Source of the DNA: JAAYAO01 sp051133435
GTDB lineage: Bacteria > Actinomycetota > Actinomycetes > Propionibacteriales > Propionibacteriaceae
Direction: 5' to 3'
Length of the DNA stretch: 64,000 nucleotides
Assembly: GCF_051133435.1 (NCBI RefSeq)
Contig: NZ_JBPGNY010000007.1
Span: forward strand, 33,251 to 97,250
The position numbers and the translations under genes were made by a program. The notes under the pieces are model-generated. The model saw nothing but the letters and a program-made list of their open reading frames with translations, was not told the DNA's origin and did no database searches. Numbering within the stretch: position 1 is the first letter of the stretch; every line of letters starts with the position of its first letter. This document shows, piece after piece, positions 53,899 to 62,814 of the stretch.

Positions 53899-55404
53899 AT
53901 GAAGGCCCTCACCGACGACCAGCGCTATGCGGCGATCCGCGCCCGCGATGCGCGCTTCGACGGGGTCTTCTTCACCTGCGTGCGCACCACCGGCATCTTC
54001 TGCCGACCCTCCTGCCCGGCCCGCACCCCGGCCAGAGGATCGGTGGAGTTCGTCGACTCGGCAGCCGCCGCCCTCGAAGCCGGGTACCGGGCCTGCAAAC
54101 GCTGCGGGCCGGCCGCTCCGCCGGGCTCACCCGATGCCGACCCCGTCGCCTCGCTGACCGAGCGGGCTTTGCGGCTCATCGACGGCGGCGCGCTCGATGG
54201 GGCCGGCAACGTCGCCACCCTCGCCAACCGGTTGGCGGTCTCGGAACGCACCCTGCACCGCGCCCTGGTCGGTGCCTCCGGGGCGGGGCCGCTCACCCAT
54301 GCCCGAGTCCGACGTGCCCGGCGAGCCCATGACCTGATCACCGCCACCGACCTGCCCCTGGGTGAGGTGGCCTATGCGGCCGGTTTCGGTTCGGAGCGAC
54401 AACTCCACGATGTCTTCACCACCATGTACGGCCACGCCCCCTCGGTCGTCCGGGGGCGCTCAACCCGCCGCACCGCGCAACAAGGCCGCACCGCGCAACA
54501 AGGCTGTGCGTTCCTGCGGGCACGGCTGTCGGTACGGCGCCCCTTCGACGGCCCAGGCCTGGCGAGGTTCTTCGCCGCGCGAGCCATTCCGGGAGTCGAA
54601 GCGGTCGACGGCACTCGGTGGACCCGCGCGGTGCGTCTGCCCGGCGGCCCGACGGTGCTGTCGGTCGACCTGGGTGTGAACGAAGGTCCGCTCGAGCTCC
54701 GGGTGCGCCTGGCCGACCTGCGCGACTACCCCGCAGCGGTGGCCCTGACCCGACGGATGCTCGACCTCGACGCCGACCCGATCGGCATCGACCAGGGTTT
54801 GGCCACGGCACTGCCCGCGTTGGCGCCACTGATCGAACAGCGTCCGGGAATCCGCATCCCCGGGGCTCCGTCGCTGAGCGAAGCGCTGCTGTGGGCGATC
54901 GTCGGCCAACAGATCAGCACCGCCCGGGCCCGAGATCTGATGATTGCGGCGACCGATGCGCTCGCCGAGCTGCTGCCTCCCGAACTGTGCACCGAGTCGG
55001 TCACCCGGTTGCCGGTCGATCCCGCGCTCGCCGGTGACCGCGCCGATCTCTGGTTCCGCGGTCCGGCCACCCGCCGCCGGGCACTCGCGGCAGCCCTGAG
55101 CGACACCCCGGACGAAGCCCTGCCGCTGCCGGACCTGCGCCGAGCACTGCTGGCCATCCCCGGGGTCGGGCCGTGGACCGCCGACTATGCCCTCCTGCGC
55201 GGAGTGCGTGCCATCGACCTGGCGCCGTCCCGCGATGCCGCACTGCTCACCTCGGCCCGCGCACTCGGGCTGGCCGACGATCACCAACAACTGGACGATC
55301 TGCTCGTCCGGGCCGCGCCCTGGCGCAGCTACGCGGTACTGCACCTGTGGCATCACCTCACCGACCGAGAGTCTCAGCCCACACGCTCGAAGGAGACCCC
55401 ATGA
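53899..55404 (+). CDS. Ada methyl-sensor/AraC domain fused to AlkA DNA glycosylase
   Basis: This 501-residue fusion has an Ada N-terminal zinc domain with C35, C39, C66 and C69 (TGIFCRPSCPAR, YRACKRCGP). An AraC-type helix-turn-helix spans ~90-175 (LPLGEVAYAAGFGSERQLHD). A glycosylase of the AlkA type spans ~195-490, with helix-hairpin-helix LLAIPGVGPWTADYALLRG and catalytic aspartate in APSRDAALL. It senses methyl phosphotriesters, activates genes and removes 3-methyladenine. The linker contains a duplicated RTAQQG. ATG 53899 gives the family N-terminus. The ogt gene follows with 4-bp overlap. Confidence 0.93.
   Translation: MKALTDDQRYAAIRARDARFDGVFFTCVRTTGIFCRPSCPARTPARGSVEFVDSAAAALEAGYRACKRCGPAAPPGSPDADPVASLTERALRLIDGGALDGAGNVATLANRLAVSERTLHRALVGASGAGPLTHARVRRARRAHDLITATDLPLGEVAYAAGFGSERQLHDVFTTMYGHAPSVVRGRSTRRTAQQGRTAQQGCAFLRARLSVRRPFDGPGLARFFAARAIPGVEAVDGTRWTRAVRLPGGPTVLSVDLGVNEGPLELRVRLADLRDYPAAVALTRRMLDLDADPIGIDQGLATALPALAPLIEQRPGIRIPGAPSLSEALLWAIVGQQISTARARDLMIAATDALAELLPPELCTESVTRLPVDPALAGDRADLWFRGPATRRRALAAALSDTPDEALPLPDLRRALLAIPGVGPWTADYALLRGVRAIDLAPSRDAALLTSARALGLADDHQQLDDLLVRAAPWRSYAVLHLWHHLTDRESQPTRSKETP
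54469..54504 (+). repeat. 2 x 18-bp tandem repeat in Ada-AlkA linker
   Basis: CGCACCGCGCAACAAGGC is repeated perfectly, encoding RTAQQG twice in frame between the AraC-type domain and the glycosylase domain. It can expand or contract without a frameshift. Confidence 0.85.
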
Positions 55405-55892
55405 CCAGCACAGCACCACGGCACCTGGTGATCGATACCGAACTCGGTGAGTACGTGATCGCCGCCGACGGTGAAGCCATCACCGGGGTCTGGCGTCGCG
55501 ACCAGGCCTATTTCCCCAAGGCCGAACGGCTCGGCGAGCCCGCCGACGACGCACTACTGCAACGGGCCGCGGCACAACTGCGCGAGTATCTGGCCGGCAC
55601 CCGTGAGGAGTTCGACCTCCCGATCGCGCCACGGGGGACGCCTTTCCAACACCGGGTCTGGGATGCCCTGCTCCGGATTCCCCGCGGGCACACCACGACC
55701 TACGGCGCTCTGGCCGCCGAACTCGGCAGTCCGCTTGGAGCCCAGGCCGTGGGCCGGGCGGTCGGTACCAACCCGATTTCGATCATCGTGCCCTGTCACC
55801 GGGTGGTGTCGGCCACCGGCGAACTCACCGGCTACGCAGGAGGAACCGACACCAAGGCTGCGCTGCTGCGCTTGGAAGGGACCAAATCCTGA
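55401..55892 (+). CDS. ogt: Methylated-DNA-[protein]-cysteine S-methyltransferase
   Basis: This 163-residue O6-alkylguanine transferase has the winged helix HTTTYGALAAELGSPLGAQ and AVGRAVGTNP. The acceptor cysteine C132 is in IVPCHRVVSATGELTGYAGG. It repairs O6-methylguanine and O4-methylthymine by self-methylation. It overlaps the Ada-AlkA gene (ATGA), so the pair is probably one adaptive-response operon. Confidence 0.95.
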   Translation: MTSTAPRHLVIDTELGEYVIAADGEAITGVWRRDQAYFPKAERLGEPADDALLQRAAAQLREYLAGTREEFDLPIAPRGTPFQHRVWDALLRIPRGHTTTYGALAAELGSPLGAQAVGRAVGTNPISIIVPCHRVVSATGELTGYAGGTDTKAALLRLEGTKS

Positions 55893-55899
55893 GCGATGC

Positions 55900-55979
55900 G
55901 GTACCAAAACCCCGCACTCACCTCCCGAAATTGACCCGAATCGGGCCGAATGGGTGGGTGAGTGCGGGGTTTTGGTACC
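55900..55979. repeat. Long perfect palindrome (family C)
   Basis: Left arm 55900-55922 (begins GGTACCAAAACCCCGCACTC) and right arm 55957-55979 are perfect 23-bp complements around a 34-base core with its own GAATCGGGCCGAA. In the plus-strand transcript the right arm reads GGGGTTTTGG. It starts 7 bases after ogt and can serve as terminator. No other copy was seen in the window. Confidence 0.85.
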
Positions 55980-56022
55980 CGGGCCGGTGACGCTCGGCCT
56001 GATTCGGGGCGCCGATGCAGTG

Positions 56023-56076
56023 GTGGGGCACGGTGCTGTTGTGAGGCACGGCGCAGTTGTGGGACACGGCGCAGTT
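56023..56076 (+). repeat. 3 x 18-bp imperfect tandem repeat
   Basis: Units at 56023-56040, 56041-56058 and 56059-56076 share the pattern GTGnGnCACGGnGCnGTT. The repeat lies in the ~420-bp gap 55893-56309 after the long palindrome. In one frame it would read V-V-G-H-G-A repeats, but no convincing open frame with a start site surrounds it. Confidence 0.8.
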
Positions 56077-56236
56077 TGTGTCGGTGAACCGGGGGAGCAC
56101 ACCGTCGCAATCGGCCAGTTCCCGGGTGAGGGCGGGCCGTGATGCCATGCGGCGAGCCAGAATTGATTTCGAGTGGGGTTTCACTAGGGGCACTAGGCGC
56201 CCCGGGAGCGCGGTCGAGGATCGCTGGGCGGTTAGT

Positions 56237-56266
56237 TTGAGTTTTTCTCAGAGACCCGCTTACACT
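56237..56266 (+). promoter_or_regulatory. Sigma-70-like promoter of the SH3 protein gene
   Basis: TTGAGT at 56237-56242 and TACACT at 56261-56266 have 18 bases between them in a locally AT-rich stretch, about 44 bases before the TTG start. The short leader leaves no space for a riboswitch. Confidence 0.55.
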
Positions 56267-56309
56267 CGCTTTCGGTAACGATTCGGTCTCGACGCAGGAG
56301 ATTTCCCTC

Positions 56310-57350
56310 TTGGCCTCCACCTGGCTCACCAAGATCCGCTCCTTGGCGACCGCGAAGGAACTTCGCTCCGCACTGCACTCCCGGCTCAATGTCGGAGTCG
56401 CTGCGGTGGCCGCCGCAACCGTTGTGGGGGGTGGTGCCGCCATGGCCGTCCTCCCCACCATGGACAGCGAGCCGATCATGGCCGTCCCCGGCGACAGCTT
56501 CCGGGCCGCGATTGTTGACACGGAATTCTCCGATCTGGGGGCTGCTGCCTCCCGCGACCTCGGTCGCGCCACCCGCAGCACCGCCCGTCCGGCCCTGACC
56601 GCCCCGGCCGGCCTGAGCGCCGACCAGCAGAAGGCTCTGAAGAACGGCGGCAAGATCGCCAAGATCGCCAGCTCCGGCAAGCCCGGCACGATGTGGACCA
56701 CCTCCAGCCTGCGGGTTCGTGCCACCCCGTCGTCCACGGGCAAGGAAGTCTCGATGCTGTCCGAGGGCGCCAAGGTGTCCACCACCGGCTGGAAGAACGA
56801 CGGCTGGGTCGAGGTCACCATCGACAACAAGTCCCGCTGGGTCTCCGGTGAGTACCTCACCGACACCGAGCCGTCCGCACAGCAGGCCGCCACCGGCTCC
56901 GAAACCTCCCGGTCGGGTTCGTCGAAGTCCGGTGGTTCCTCCCGCACCGCACGCACCGACGGCCCCGCACCCACCGGCGGCTCCGGCTCCTGCCGCACCC
57001 AGCTTCCCGGGCTGACCAGCCGCGCGCACACCCTGCACAACGCCATCTGCGCGAACTACCCGTCCGTCTCGTCCTACGGAGGCGTGCGCCCCGACCCGTA
57101 CCCCGCGCACCCCAGCGGCCGGGCGATCGACGCGATGATCCCGAACTGGAGCTCCTCGTCGGGCAACGCTCTGGGTTGGTCGATGGCCAACTGGCTGCGC
57201 GCCAACGCCAGCACCTACAACATCGACGAGATCATCTTCGACCAGAAGATCTGGACCCGGCAGCGCGCCGGCGAGGGCTGGCGGATGATGAGCGACCGCG
57301 GCTCGGCCAACGCCAACCACCGCAACCACGTCCACGTGGCGGTTCGCTGA
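56310..57350 (+). CDS. Exported SH3-domain protein with C-terminal ARB_07466-like domain
   Basis: This 346-residue protein starts at TTG with GCAGGAG nine bases upstream. The basic N-terminus is followed by a hydrophobic segment (~28-50) acting as signal or anchor. A bacterial SH3 domain spans ~124-188 (SLRVRATPSSTGKEV, then GWVEVTIDNKSRWVSGEYL). A Ser/Gly-rich linker leads to a C-terminal domain at ~235-346, with YGGVRPDPYPAHPSGRAIDA and a final NHRNHVHVAV. This domain is often found on actinobacterial cell-wall proteins. It probably acts at peptidoglycan; catalysis is not shown. Confidence 0.88.
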   Translation: MASTWLTKIRSLATAKELRSALHSRLNVGVAAVAAATVVGGGAAMAVLPTMDSEPIMAVPGDSFRAAIVDTEFSDLGAAASRDLGRATRSTARPALTAPAGLSADQQKALKNGGKIAKIASSGKPGTMWTTSSLRVRATPSSTGKEVSMLSEGAKVSTTGWKNDGWVEVTIDNKSRWVSGEYLTDTEPSAQQAATGSETSRSGSSKSGGSSRTARTDGPAPTGGSGSCRTQLPGLTSRAHTLHNAICANYPSVSSYGGVRPDPYPAHPSGRAIDAMIPNWSSSSGNALGWSMANWLRANASTYNIDEIIFDQKIWTRQRAGEGWRMMSDRGSANANHRNHVHVAVR

Positions 57351-57444
57351 CTCAGAGCCCTGCGCCCGTCCCCACTCGGCAGTAGCCGTTCCTTTCAGTG
57401 GGATGGGCGCAGAGCCAATTTTTGCGCGGCGGCATGCTCAACCC

Positions 57445-58980
57445 ATGCAGACTTGGGATGAGGAATACGACGTCGTCGTGATCGGTGCCGGAGGCGGCGC
57501 CCTGACCGGCGCTCTGGTCGCGGCCCGAGAGGGCCTGAAGGTGCTGGTCGCCGAGGCGACCGACCGGTTCGGCGGCACGACTGCTTACAGCGGCGGCGGC
57601 ATGTGGTGGCCCAACAACCAAGCCCTGAAGCGGGCCGGGGTCGAGGACACCCCCGAAGCGGCGGCCGAGTACTACCACGGCATCGTCGGCGACGACTCCC
57701 CGCGCGAGTTGCAGGAGGCCTACCTGGCCGCCGGCCCGGCCCTGGTGAAGTACCTCGAGGACAACGGGCTGATGGAGTTCCTGATCTACCCGTGGCCCGA
57801 CTACTTCGGCAAGCAGCCCACCGCGCACAACAAGGGCGGACGGCACATGATGCCGATGTACTTCCCGGCCGAAGAGATGGGTGAGCTGCGCGACCAGGTG
57901 CGATCGGCACTGCCCGCCGAGCGTCGCGGTGAGGACCGGCCCGACATGATGATCGGCGGCCAGGCCCTGATCGGACGGCTGGTGCTCAACCTGTCCAAGG
58001 AACCCAACGCCACGTTGCGGCGCAATGCCGAGGGCCGCGAACTGATCGCCGAGGACGGCCGGATCGTCGGTGTGATCATCAACATCGACGGCCAGGACAA
58101 GGCGATCAAGGCCAACAAGGGTGTGCTGGTCGCCGCCGGCGGCTTCGAGCAGAACCAGGAGCTCCGCGACAAGCACGGGGTGCCCGGTCATTCCCGCGAC
58201 TCGATGGGTACGCCGCGCAACTTCGGGCTGGTGCAGCAGTCGGCGATGAAGCTGGGTGCCGACACCGCACTGATGGATCAGGCCTGGTGGTCGCCCGGCC
58301 TCACCCACCCGGACGGTTCGTCCACCTTCTCGCTGTGGTTCACCGGCGGCATCTTCGTCAACAACCACGGCGAGCGGTTCGTCAACGAATCGGCCGCCTA
58401 CGACAAGCTCGGCCGCGAGATCATCGAGCAGGTCGATGCCGGTGAGATGAAGCTGCCGTACTGGATGATCTGGGACAACCGCTTCGGGGAACGTCCGCCG
58501 GTCAACTCCACCAGCGTGCCGATGGTCGACACCGAGGCGTACCGCGAGGCCGGGCTGTGGCACAGCGCCGACACCCTGCAGGAGCTCGCCGAGAAGATCG
58601 GCGTGCCGGCCGACAAGCTGATGGCCACGGTGGAGCGGTTCAACCAGTTCGCCGCCAACGAGAAGGACGAGGACTTCGACCGCGGCGGGGAGGCCTACGA
58701 CCGCTCCTTCAGCGAGGGCAAGTCGCCACTGGTGCCGATCACCGACGGGCCCTTCCACGCCGCCCGGTTCGGAATCTCCGACCTCGGCACCAAGGGTGGA
58801 TTGAAGACCGATGTGAACGCCCGGGTGCTCGACACCGAGGGCAACGTGATGCCCGGCCTGTACGCCGCCGGCAACTCGATGGCACCATCCTCGGGCAAGG
58901 TCTACCCCGGTGGTGGCACCCCGATCGGCTCGTCGATGGCCTTCAGCTACCTGGCCGCACTGGACATGGCCAAGAACTGA
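57445..58980 (+). CDS. FAD-dependent 3-ketosteroid-dehydrogenase-like oxidoreductase
   Basis: This 511-residue flavoprotein has the FAD motif DVVVIGAGGGALTGALVA, GGTTAYSGGGMWWPNN, GVLVAAGGFEQNQELR and the C-terminal GLYAAGNSMAPSSGKVYPGG with GTPIGSSMAFSYLAA. The layout matches fumarate-reductase/KstD-type enzymes, including 3-ketosteroid delta-1-dehydrogenases. The steroid role is a family inference; no sterol catabolic genes are nearby. ATG 57445 removes a spurious N-terminal extension but has only a weak ribosome-binding site. Confidence 0.88.
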   Translation: MQTWDEEYDVVVIGAGGGALTGALVAAREGLKVLVAEATDRFGGTTAYSGGGMWWPNNQALKRAGVEDTPEAAAEYYHGIVGDDSPRELQEAYLAAGPALVKYLEDNGLMEFLIYPWPDYFGKQPTAHNKGGRHMMPMYFPAEEMGELRDQVRSALPAERRGEDRPDMMIGGQALIGRLVLNLSKEPNATLRRNAEGRELIAEDGRIVGVIINIDGQDKAIKANKGVLVAAGGFEQNQELRDKHGVPGHSRDSMGTPRNFGLVQQSAMKLGADTALMDQAWWSPGLTHPDGSSTFSLWFTGGIFVNNHGERFVNESAAYDKLGREIIEQVDAGEMKLPYWMIWDNRFGERPPVNSTSVPMVDTEAYREAGLWHSADTLQELAEKIGVPADKLMATVERFNQFAANEKDEDFDRGGEAYDRSFSEGKSPLVPITDGPFHAARFGISDLGTKGGLKTDVNARVLDTEGNVMPGLYAAGNSMAPSSGKVYPGGGTPIGSSMAFSYLAALDMAKN

Positions 58981-58988
58981 TCCTGTGT

Positions 58989-59020
58989 CGAGGGGTGAGC
59001 CGCTGCCGGTTCACCCCTCG
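58989..59020. terminator. Bidirectional hairpin between converging genes
   Basis: A 14-bp stem with one G-T pair (CGAGGGGTGAGCCG against CGGTTCACCCCTCG) and a CTGC loop lies between the stop codons of the flavoprotein gene (+) and the dGTPase gene (-). No strong T-run is seen on either side. Confidence 0.7.
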
Positions 59021-59026
59021 GTCAGC

Positions 59027-60559
59027 TCAGACCCCGCCGCCGGTCCACAGGGCTTGGGCCGAGCCGCTGAGGCGTCCGGCATAGCTGAACACCTGCGAAT
59101 CGGTCAGCGACGAGACGAAGTCGAGGATCCCCCGGCCGCGAGCCATCCGGGTGAGTTCGGTCTCCGAGGTCTGCCCGGACAGCCATTCGGGATATTCCCG
59201 GGCGACCTTGCGGTACCCGTCCTGGGCGGTGGCCACCAGGTCGACCAGCCGTCGCGGGGCCCGGTCGATGTCGTGCCGGTCGGACAGCCAGGCGTCCAAT
59301 GCCCGCACCACCTGACGCAGCAAAGTGGCCTGACCGCGCTGATACATCGCCAGGTCGGGACGATGCAGCACGAAGTATTGGTGGACGAACTTCAGCACCT
59401 GCACCTCGTGCCAGGCCATCGTGTCCAGGTGCACATAGGCCGATCGCACATGCGGGTCGGGCTCCAACTGCACCGATTCGATGAAGTGGTCGATCCACAC
59501 CGACAGGAAGCCCGAGATCGCCCGGTCGGCCAGCATCGACCCGTCATAGGGCGTACCCAGCACCGGTTCGATGAACTCGTCGGCGATCCGCGCCACCGCG
59601 TCCATGAACGCTTCCTCGGTGAAGATCCAGTCGTCCTTCTCGGCCAGTCTGCGCCGCAGGGTTTCCAGTCCGGCTCCGGGGGTGCGGGCCCGTTGGGCCA
59701 GGGCGTCCTCGCTGAGCAGCCGCCACTCGGTGCGCTCGTGCAACCAGCGTCGGAACTCCCGGCTGGTGGCCGAATACTGCAGCACCCCGGAGCGGTGGAA
59801 GTCCTCCAGGTCGTGCAGCGAGTAGGCGATGTCGTCGGCCAGGTCCATCACCGCGCACTCGAGGGTCTGGCGTCCTGCCGGCACCATCGGGAAGGCCTCG
59901 CGCACCTCGATCAGCTCGGTCAGGTCGGGCAGGTAGGCGTTGAACTTGGTCGAACCGGCGGCCTCGCCGGGCCCTGCTCCGCGCGGCATCGTCAGCCAGG
60001 TGCTCGGATGCGGGGACGGGACGACCTGCCGTCCCCAGGGGTATTTGAGGATCGAGGCCCGCACCGCCGCAGTCAGATTCAACCCGTCGGTGCCGGGGCC
60101 GTGCACCTCCAACTCGGTGATCAGCCGGAACGACTGGGCATTGCCCTCGTACCCGTCGCTCAGCCCGAAGTGTTCTCGTCCGAGCCGGTCGAGAATGTGC
60201 TCACCCAGGTGGCCGAAGGGCGGGTGGCCGACGTCGTGGGCGACCGCCGCGGCCTGGGCCACCACATGATGCAGCCCACCCATCGAGTCCAACACTTCCG
60301 GATCCTGGGTGCGCAGCAGATGCACCGCGATCGCCCGCGCCACCGCGGTGACCTTGATCGAATGGGTCATCCGGTTGTGCACCACGCCACCGGTGGCTCC
60401 CGAGGTCACCACCTGGGTCACCTCGGCCAGCCGGGCGAAGGACGGGGCGAAGCGCAGCCGCTCCAGATCCACGCGAAACTCCGACTCGGAGCCGACCGCC
60501 AGCGGGCGCATCGTCTCCTCCTCGGAGCGGGCCCGGGCGCTGCGTTCCGGGTGACTCAT
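59027..60559 (-). CDS. dgt: Deoxyguanosinetriphosphate triphosphohydrolase (dGTPase)
   Basis: This 510-residue HD-domain hydrolase has NRMTHSIKVTAVARAIA near the N-terminus, the HD motif AAAVAHDVGHPPFGHLGEHI and the second metal aspartate in VMDLADDIAYSLHDLED. It removes triphosphate from dGTP or other dNTPs. The ATG at 60559 has AGGAGG; a longer upstream frame is low-complexity. The length matches large dGTPase-like enzymes rather than the small SAMHD1-type domains. It is divergent from pgi. Confidence 0.93.
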   Translation of the reverse strand: MSHPERSARARSEEETMRPLAVGSESEFRVDLERLRFAPSFARLAEVTQVVTSGATGGVVHNRMTHSIKVTAVARAIAVHLLRTQDPEVLDSMGGLHHVVAQAAAVAHDVGHPPFGHLGEHILDRLGREHFGLSDGYEGNAQSFRLITELEVHGPGTDGLNLTAAVRASILKYPWGRQVVPSPHPSTWLTMPRGAGPGEAAGSTKFNAYLPDLTELIEVREAFPMVPAGRQTLECAVMDLADDIAYSLHDLEDFHRSGVLQYSATSREFRRWLHERTEWRLLSEDALAQRARTPGAGLETLRRRLAEKDDWIFTEEAFMDAVARIADEFIEPVLGTPYDGSMLADRAISGFLSVWIDHFIESVQLEPDPHVRSAYVHLDTMAWHEVQVLKFVHQYFVLHRPDLAMYQRGQATLLRQVVRALDAWLSDRHDIDRAPRRLVDLVATAQDGYRKVAREYPEWLSGQTSETELTRMARGRGILDFVSSLTDSQVFSYAGRLSGSAQALWTGGGV

Positions 60560-60690
60560 CGGCTCACCTCCTGATGGCCAAGTCTTGCATTGGGCCCGTT
60601 GGGCCCCGTCCGGTGGCCTGTGCGATGGCTCGGGCTCGGGGGCGGGGACGCGGCGAACCGGGGCGAAATCCGGGCGGTTAGCATGTGGCC

Positions 60691-62358
60691 ATGGCTGCTC
60701 CCGTTGATCCCACCACCACTGCTGCATGGGCGCGTTTGACCGAACTGAAGGCCGCGCTCGTCCCGAATCTGCGTCAATGGTTCGCCGACGACCCGAACCG
60801 GGTTGCCGACCTGACCCATACCGCGGCCGGTCTGCACGTCGACCTGTCGAAGAACCTGATCAACACCGAGATCGTCGAGGCCCTGGTCGAGCTGGCCCGT
60901 GAGGTGCGGGTGCCCGAGATGCGCGACGCGATGTACCGCGGTGACCGCATCAACGTCACCGAGAACCGCTCGGTGCTGCACACCGCCCTGCGTCGTCCGC
61001 GCGGGGACAGCCTCGAGGTCGAGGGCACCGACGTGGTCGACCAGGTGCACGCCGAACTGGACAAGATCTATGCCTTCGCCGAGCGGGTGCGGTCGGGGCA
61101 GTGGCTCGGTATCACCGGGCGGCCGATCCAGACGGTGGTCAACATCGGGATCGGTGGCTCCGACCTGGGGCCGGTGATGGTGTACGAGGCGCTGAAGCCC
61201 TACGGCCAGCTCGGGTTGGAATGCCGCTTCATCTCCAACATCGACCCGACCGATGTGTTCGAGAAGACCTTCGGGCTCGACCCGGCGACCACGCTGTTCG
61301 TGGTGGCGTCCAAGACTTTCACCACCCTGGAGACCCTGACCAACGCCCGGATGGCCCGCCAGTGGCTGCTGCGCCAGTTGCGCGACGCCGGCGTGGTGAA
61401 CGACGACAACGAGGGCGAGGCGATCTCGAAGCACTTCGTCGCGGTCTCGACCGCCCTGGACAAGGTCGCCGACTTCGGTATCGACCCGGACAATGCCTTC
61501 GGATTCTGGGAATGGGTCGGCGGACGGTACTCGGTCGACTCGGCCGTCGGCACCGTGCTCGCGGTGTACCTCGGCCCGGAGCGGTTCGCCGAGTTCCTCG
61601 ACGGTTTCCATCAGATGGACAAGCACTTCGCCGAAGCTGATTTGGCCGAGAACGTGCCGCTGCTGATGGGCATGCTGAACATCTGGTACGTCAACTTCTT
61701 CGGCGCCGAAACCCACGCGGTGCTGCCCTATGCGCAGTACCTGCACCGGTTCCCGGCCTACCTGCAGCAGCTCACCATGGAGTCGAACGGCAAGTCGGTG
61801 CGCTGGGACGGCAGCCCGGTGGTGACTCACACCGGTGAGGTGTTCTGGGGCGAACCGGGCACCAACGGTCAGCACGCCTTCTACCAGTTGATCCACCAGG
61901 GCACCCGGCTGGTGCCGGCCGACTTCATCGCCGTGGCCAACCCGACTCATCCGATTCGTGACGGTGAAGCCGATGTGCACGAGCTGTTCCTGGCGAACTT
62001 CTTCGCCCAGACCGCCGCGCTAGCCTTCGGCAAGACCGCCGATGAGGTGCGTGCCGACGGGGTGGCCGAGGAGATCGTCAGCGCCCGCACCTTCCCGGGT
62101 AACCGGCCGACCACCTCGATCATGGCCGCCGAGCTGGACCCGCGCACCGTGGGTGCGCTGATCGCGCTGTACGAGCACATCACCTTCGTGCAAGGCATCG
62201 TGTGGGGCATCGACTCCTTCGACCAGTGGGGGGTTGAGCTGGGCAAGAAGCTGGCTCAGCAGATCACCCCGGCCGTCGGCGGTGACACCGAGGCTCTGGA
62301 GCGACAGGATGCCTCCACCCAGTCGCTGGTGAAGTACTACCGCGAGCAGCGCCGCTGA
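60691..62358 (+). CDS. pgi: Glucose-6-phosphate isomerase
   Basis: This 555-residue enzyme has all PGI landmarks: NIGIGGSDLGPVMVYEAL, FVVASKTFTTLETLTNA, the signature FWEWVGGRYSVDSAVG, LTMESNGKSVRWDG and SFDQWGVELGKKLAQQI. It interconverts glucose-6-phosphate and fructose-6-phosphate. ATG 60691 is chosen over a GTG two codons upstream. With fgd elsewhere in the window it supplies the Fgd substrate. Confidence 0.96.
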   Translation: MAAPVDPTTTAAWARLTELKAALVPNLRQWFADDPNRVADLTHTAAGLHVDLSKNLINTEIVEALVELAREVRVPEMRDAMYRGDRINVTENRSVLHTALRRPRGDSLEVEGTDVVDQVHAELDKIYAFAERVRSGQWLGITGRPIQTVVNIGIGGSDLGPVMVYEALKPYGQLGLECRFISNIDPTDVFEKTFGLDPATTLFVVASKTFTTLETLTNARMARQWLLRQLRDAGVVNDDNEGEAISKHFVAVSTALDKVADFGIDPDNAFGFWEWVGGRYSVDSAVGTVLAVYLGPERFAEFLDGFHQMDKHFAEADLAENVPLLMGMLNIWYVNFFGAETHAVLPYAQYLHRFPAYLQQLTMESNGKSVRWDGSPVVTHTGEVFWGEPGTNGQHAFYQLIHQGTRLVPADFIAVANPTHPIRDGEADVHELFLANFFAQTAALAFGKTADEVRADGVAEEIVSARTFPGNRPTTSIMAAELDPRTVGALIALYEHITFVQGIVWGIDSFDQWGVELGKKLAQQITPAVGGDTEALERQDASTQSLVKYYREQRR

Positions 62359-62493
62359 GTCTGTTCTCAGCCCGGTTCAACAGCGCGGCGGTCCCCCCGG
62401 GGCCGCCGCGCTCGGCACTTGGGGGTGACGGTCCGAGTCAGTCGGCTCGTGCCACTGTTGCTGCAACCGGACCCTGTCCGCTGGCCCCTTGCG

Positions 62494-62568
62494 TGCTGCA
62501 ACCGACCTGATTTCGGGGCTCCAAGCTGTATGCGTGGATGCCGGGGCGAGATCGGGCCGGTTACAGCA
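62494..62568. repeat. REP-like palindrome family B, copy 3
   Basis: A 75-bp copy with ends TGCTGCAACC and GGTTACAGCA (one mismatch). The core reads GACCTGATTTCGGGGCTCCA, then AGCTGTATGCG. A half-copy (TTGCTGCAACCGGACC) sits just upstream near 62457. It lies in the 629-bp gap 62359-62987 after pgi. Confidence 0.8.
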
Positions 62569-62613
62569 GATCTGGTGTTCCCAAGGCGTGCTGTCCGTGC
62601 AACTCTTTGTGGT

Positions 62614-62796
62614 GTCGATCACATCGAAGAGGGCTTCGCTTTCGCCAAGGAAGCCGGCTTCGGCGACCTGGCCGAGCGCGGCACGGCGATTGCCGAGGAG
62701 TTGGGTAATGACCTGGTGTACGCCGGCTTCTCCTTCGGTGTGATGACCGCCCAGCGGCTCGCCCAGACTCGGCCCCAGGCCGCCGCGCTGCTGATG
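62614..62796 (+). pseudogene. Dienelactone-hydrolase fragment
   Basis: About 60 residues match the middle of a dienelactone hydrolase: VDHIEEGFAFAKEAGFGDL, then a nucleophile elbow YAGFSFGVMTAQRLAQ with serine. There is no N-terminal beta sheet and no catalytic Asp or His. The frame continues on both sides into family B palindromes. It is a remnant. Confidence 0.7.
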
Positions 62797-62814
62797 GAGC
62801 GGATCAAGGAACGC

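Noticed and set aside
55900..56076. CRISPR array
   Set aside because: One palindrome and a short contiguous tandem repeat; no spacer-separated repeats and no cas genes.
55952..56142. Hexapeptide-repeat protein encoded by the 18-bp tandem repeat
   Set aside because: The frame lacks a start with a ribosome-binding site and only three units are present; treated as a non-coding repeat.
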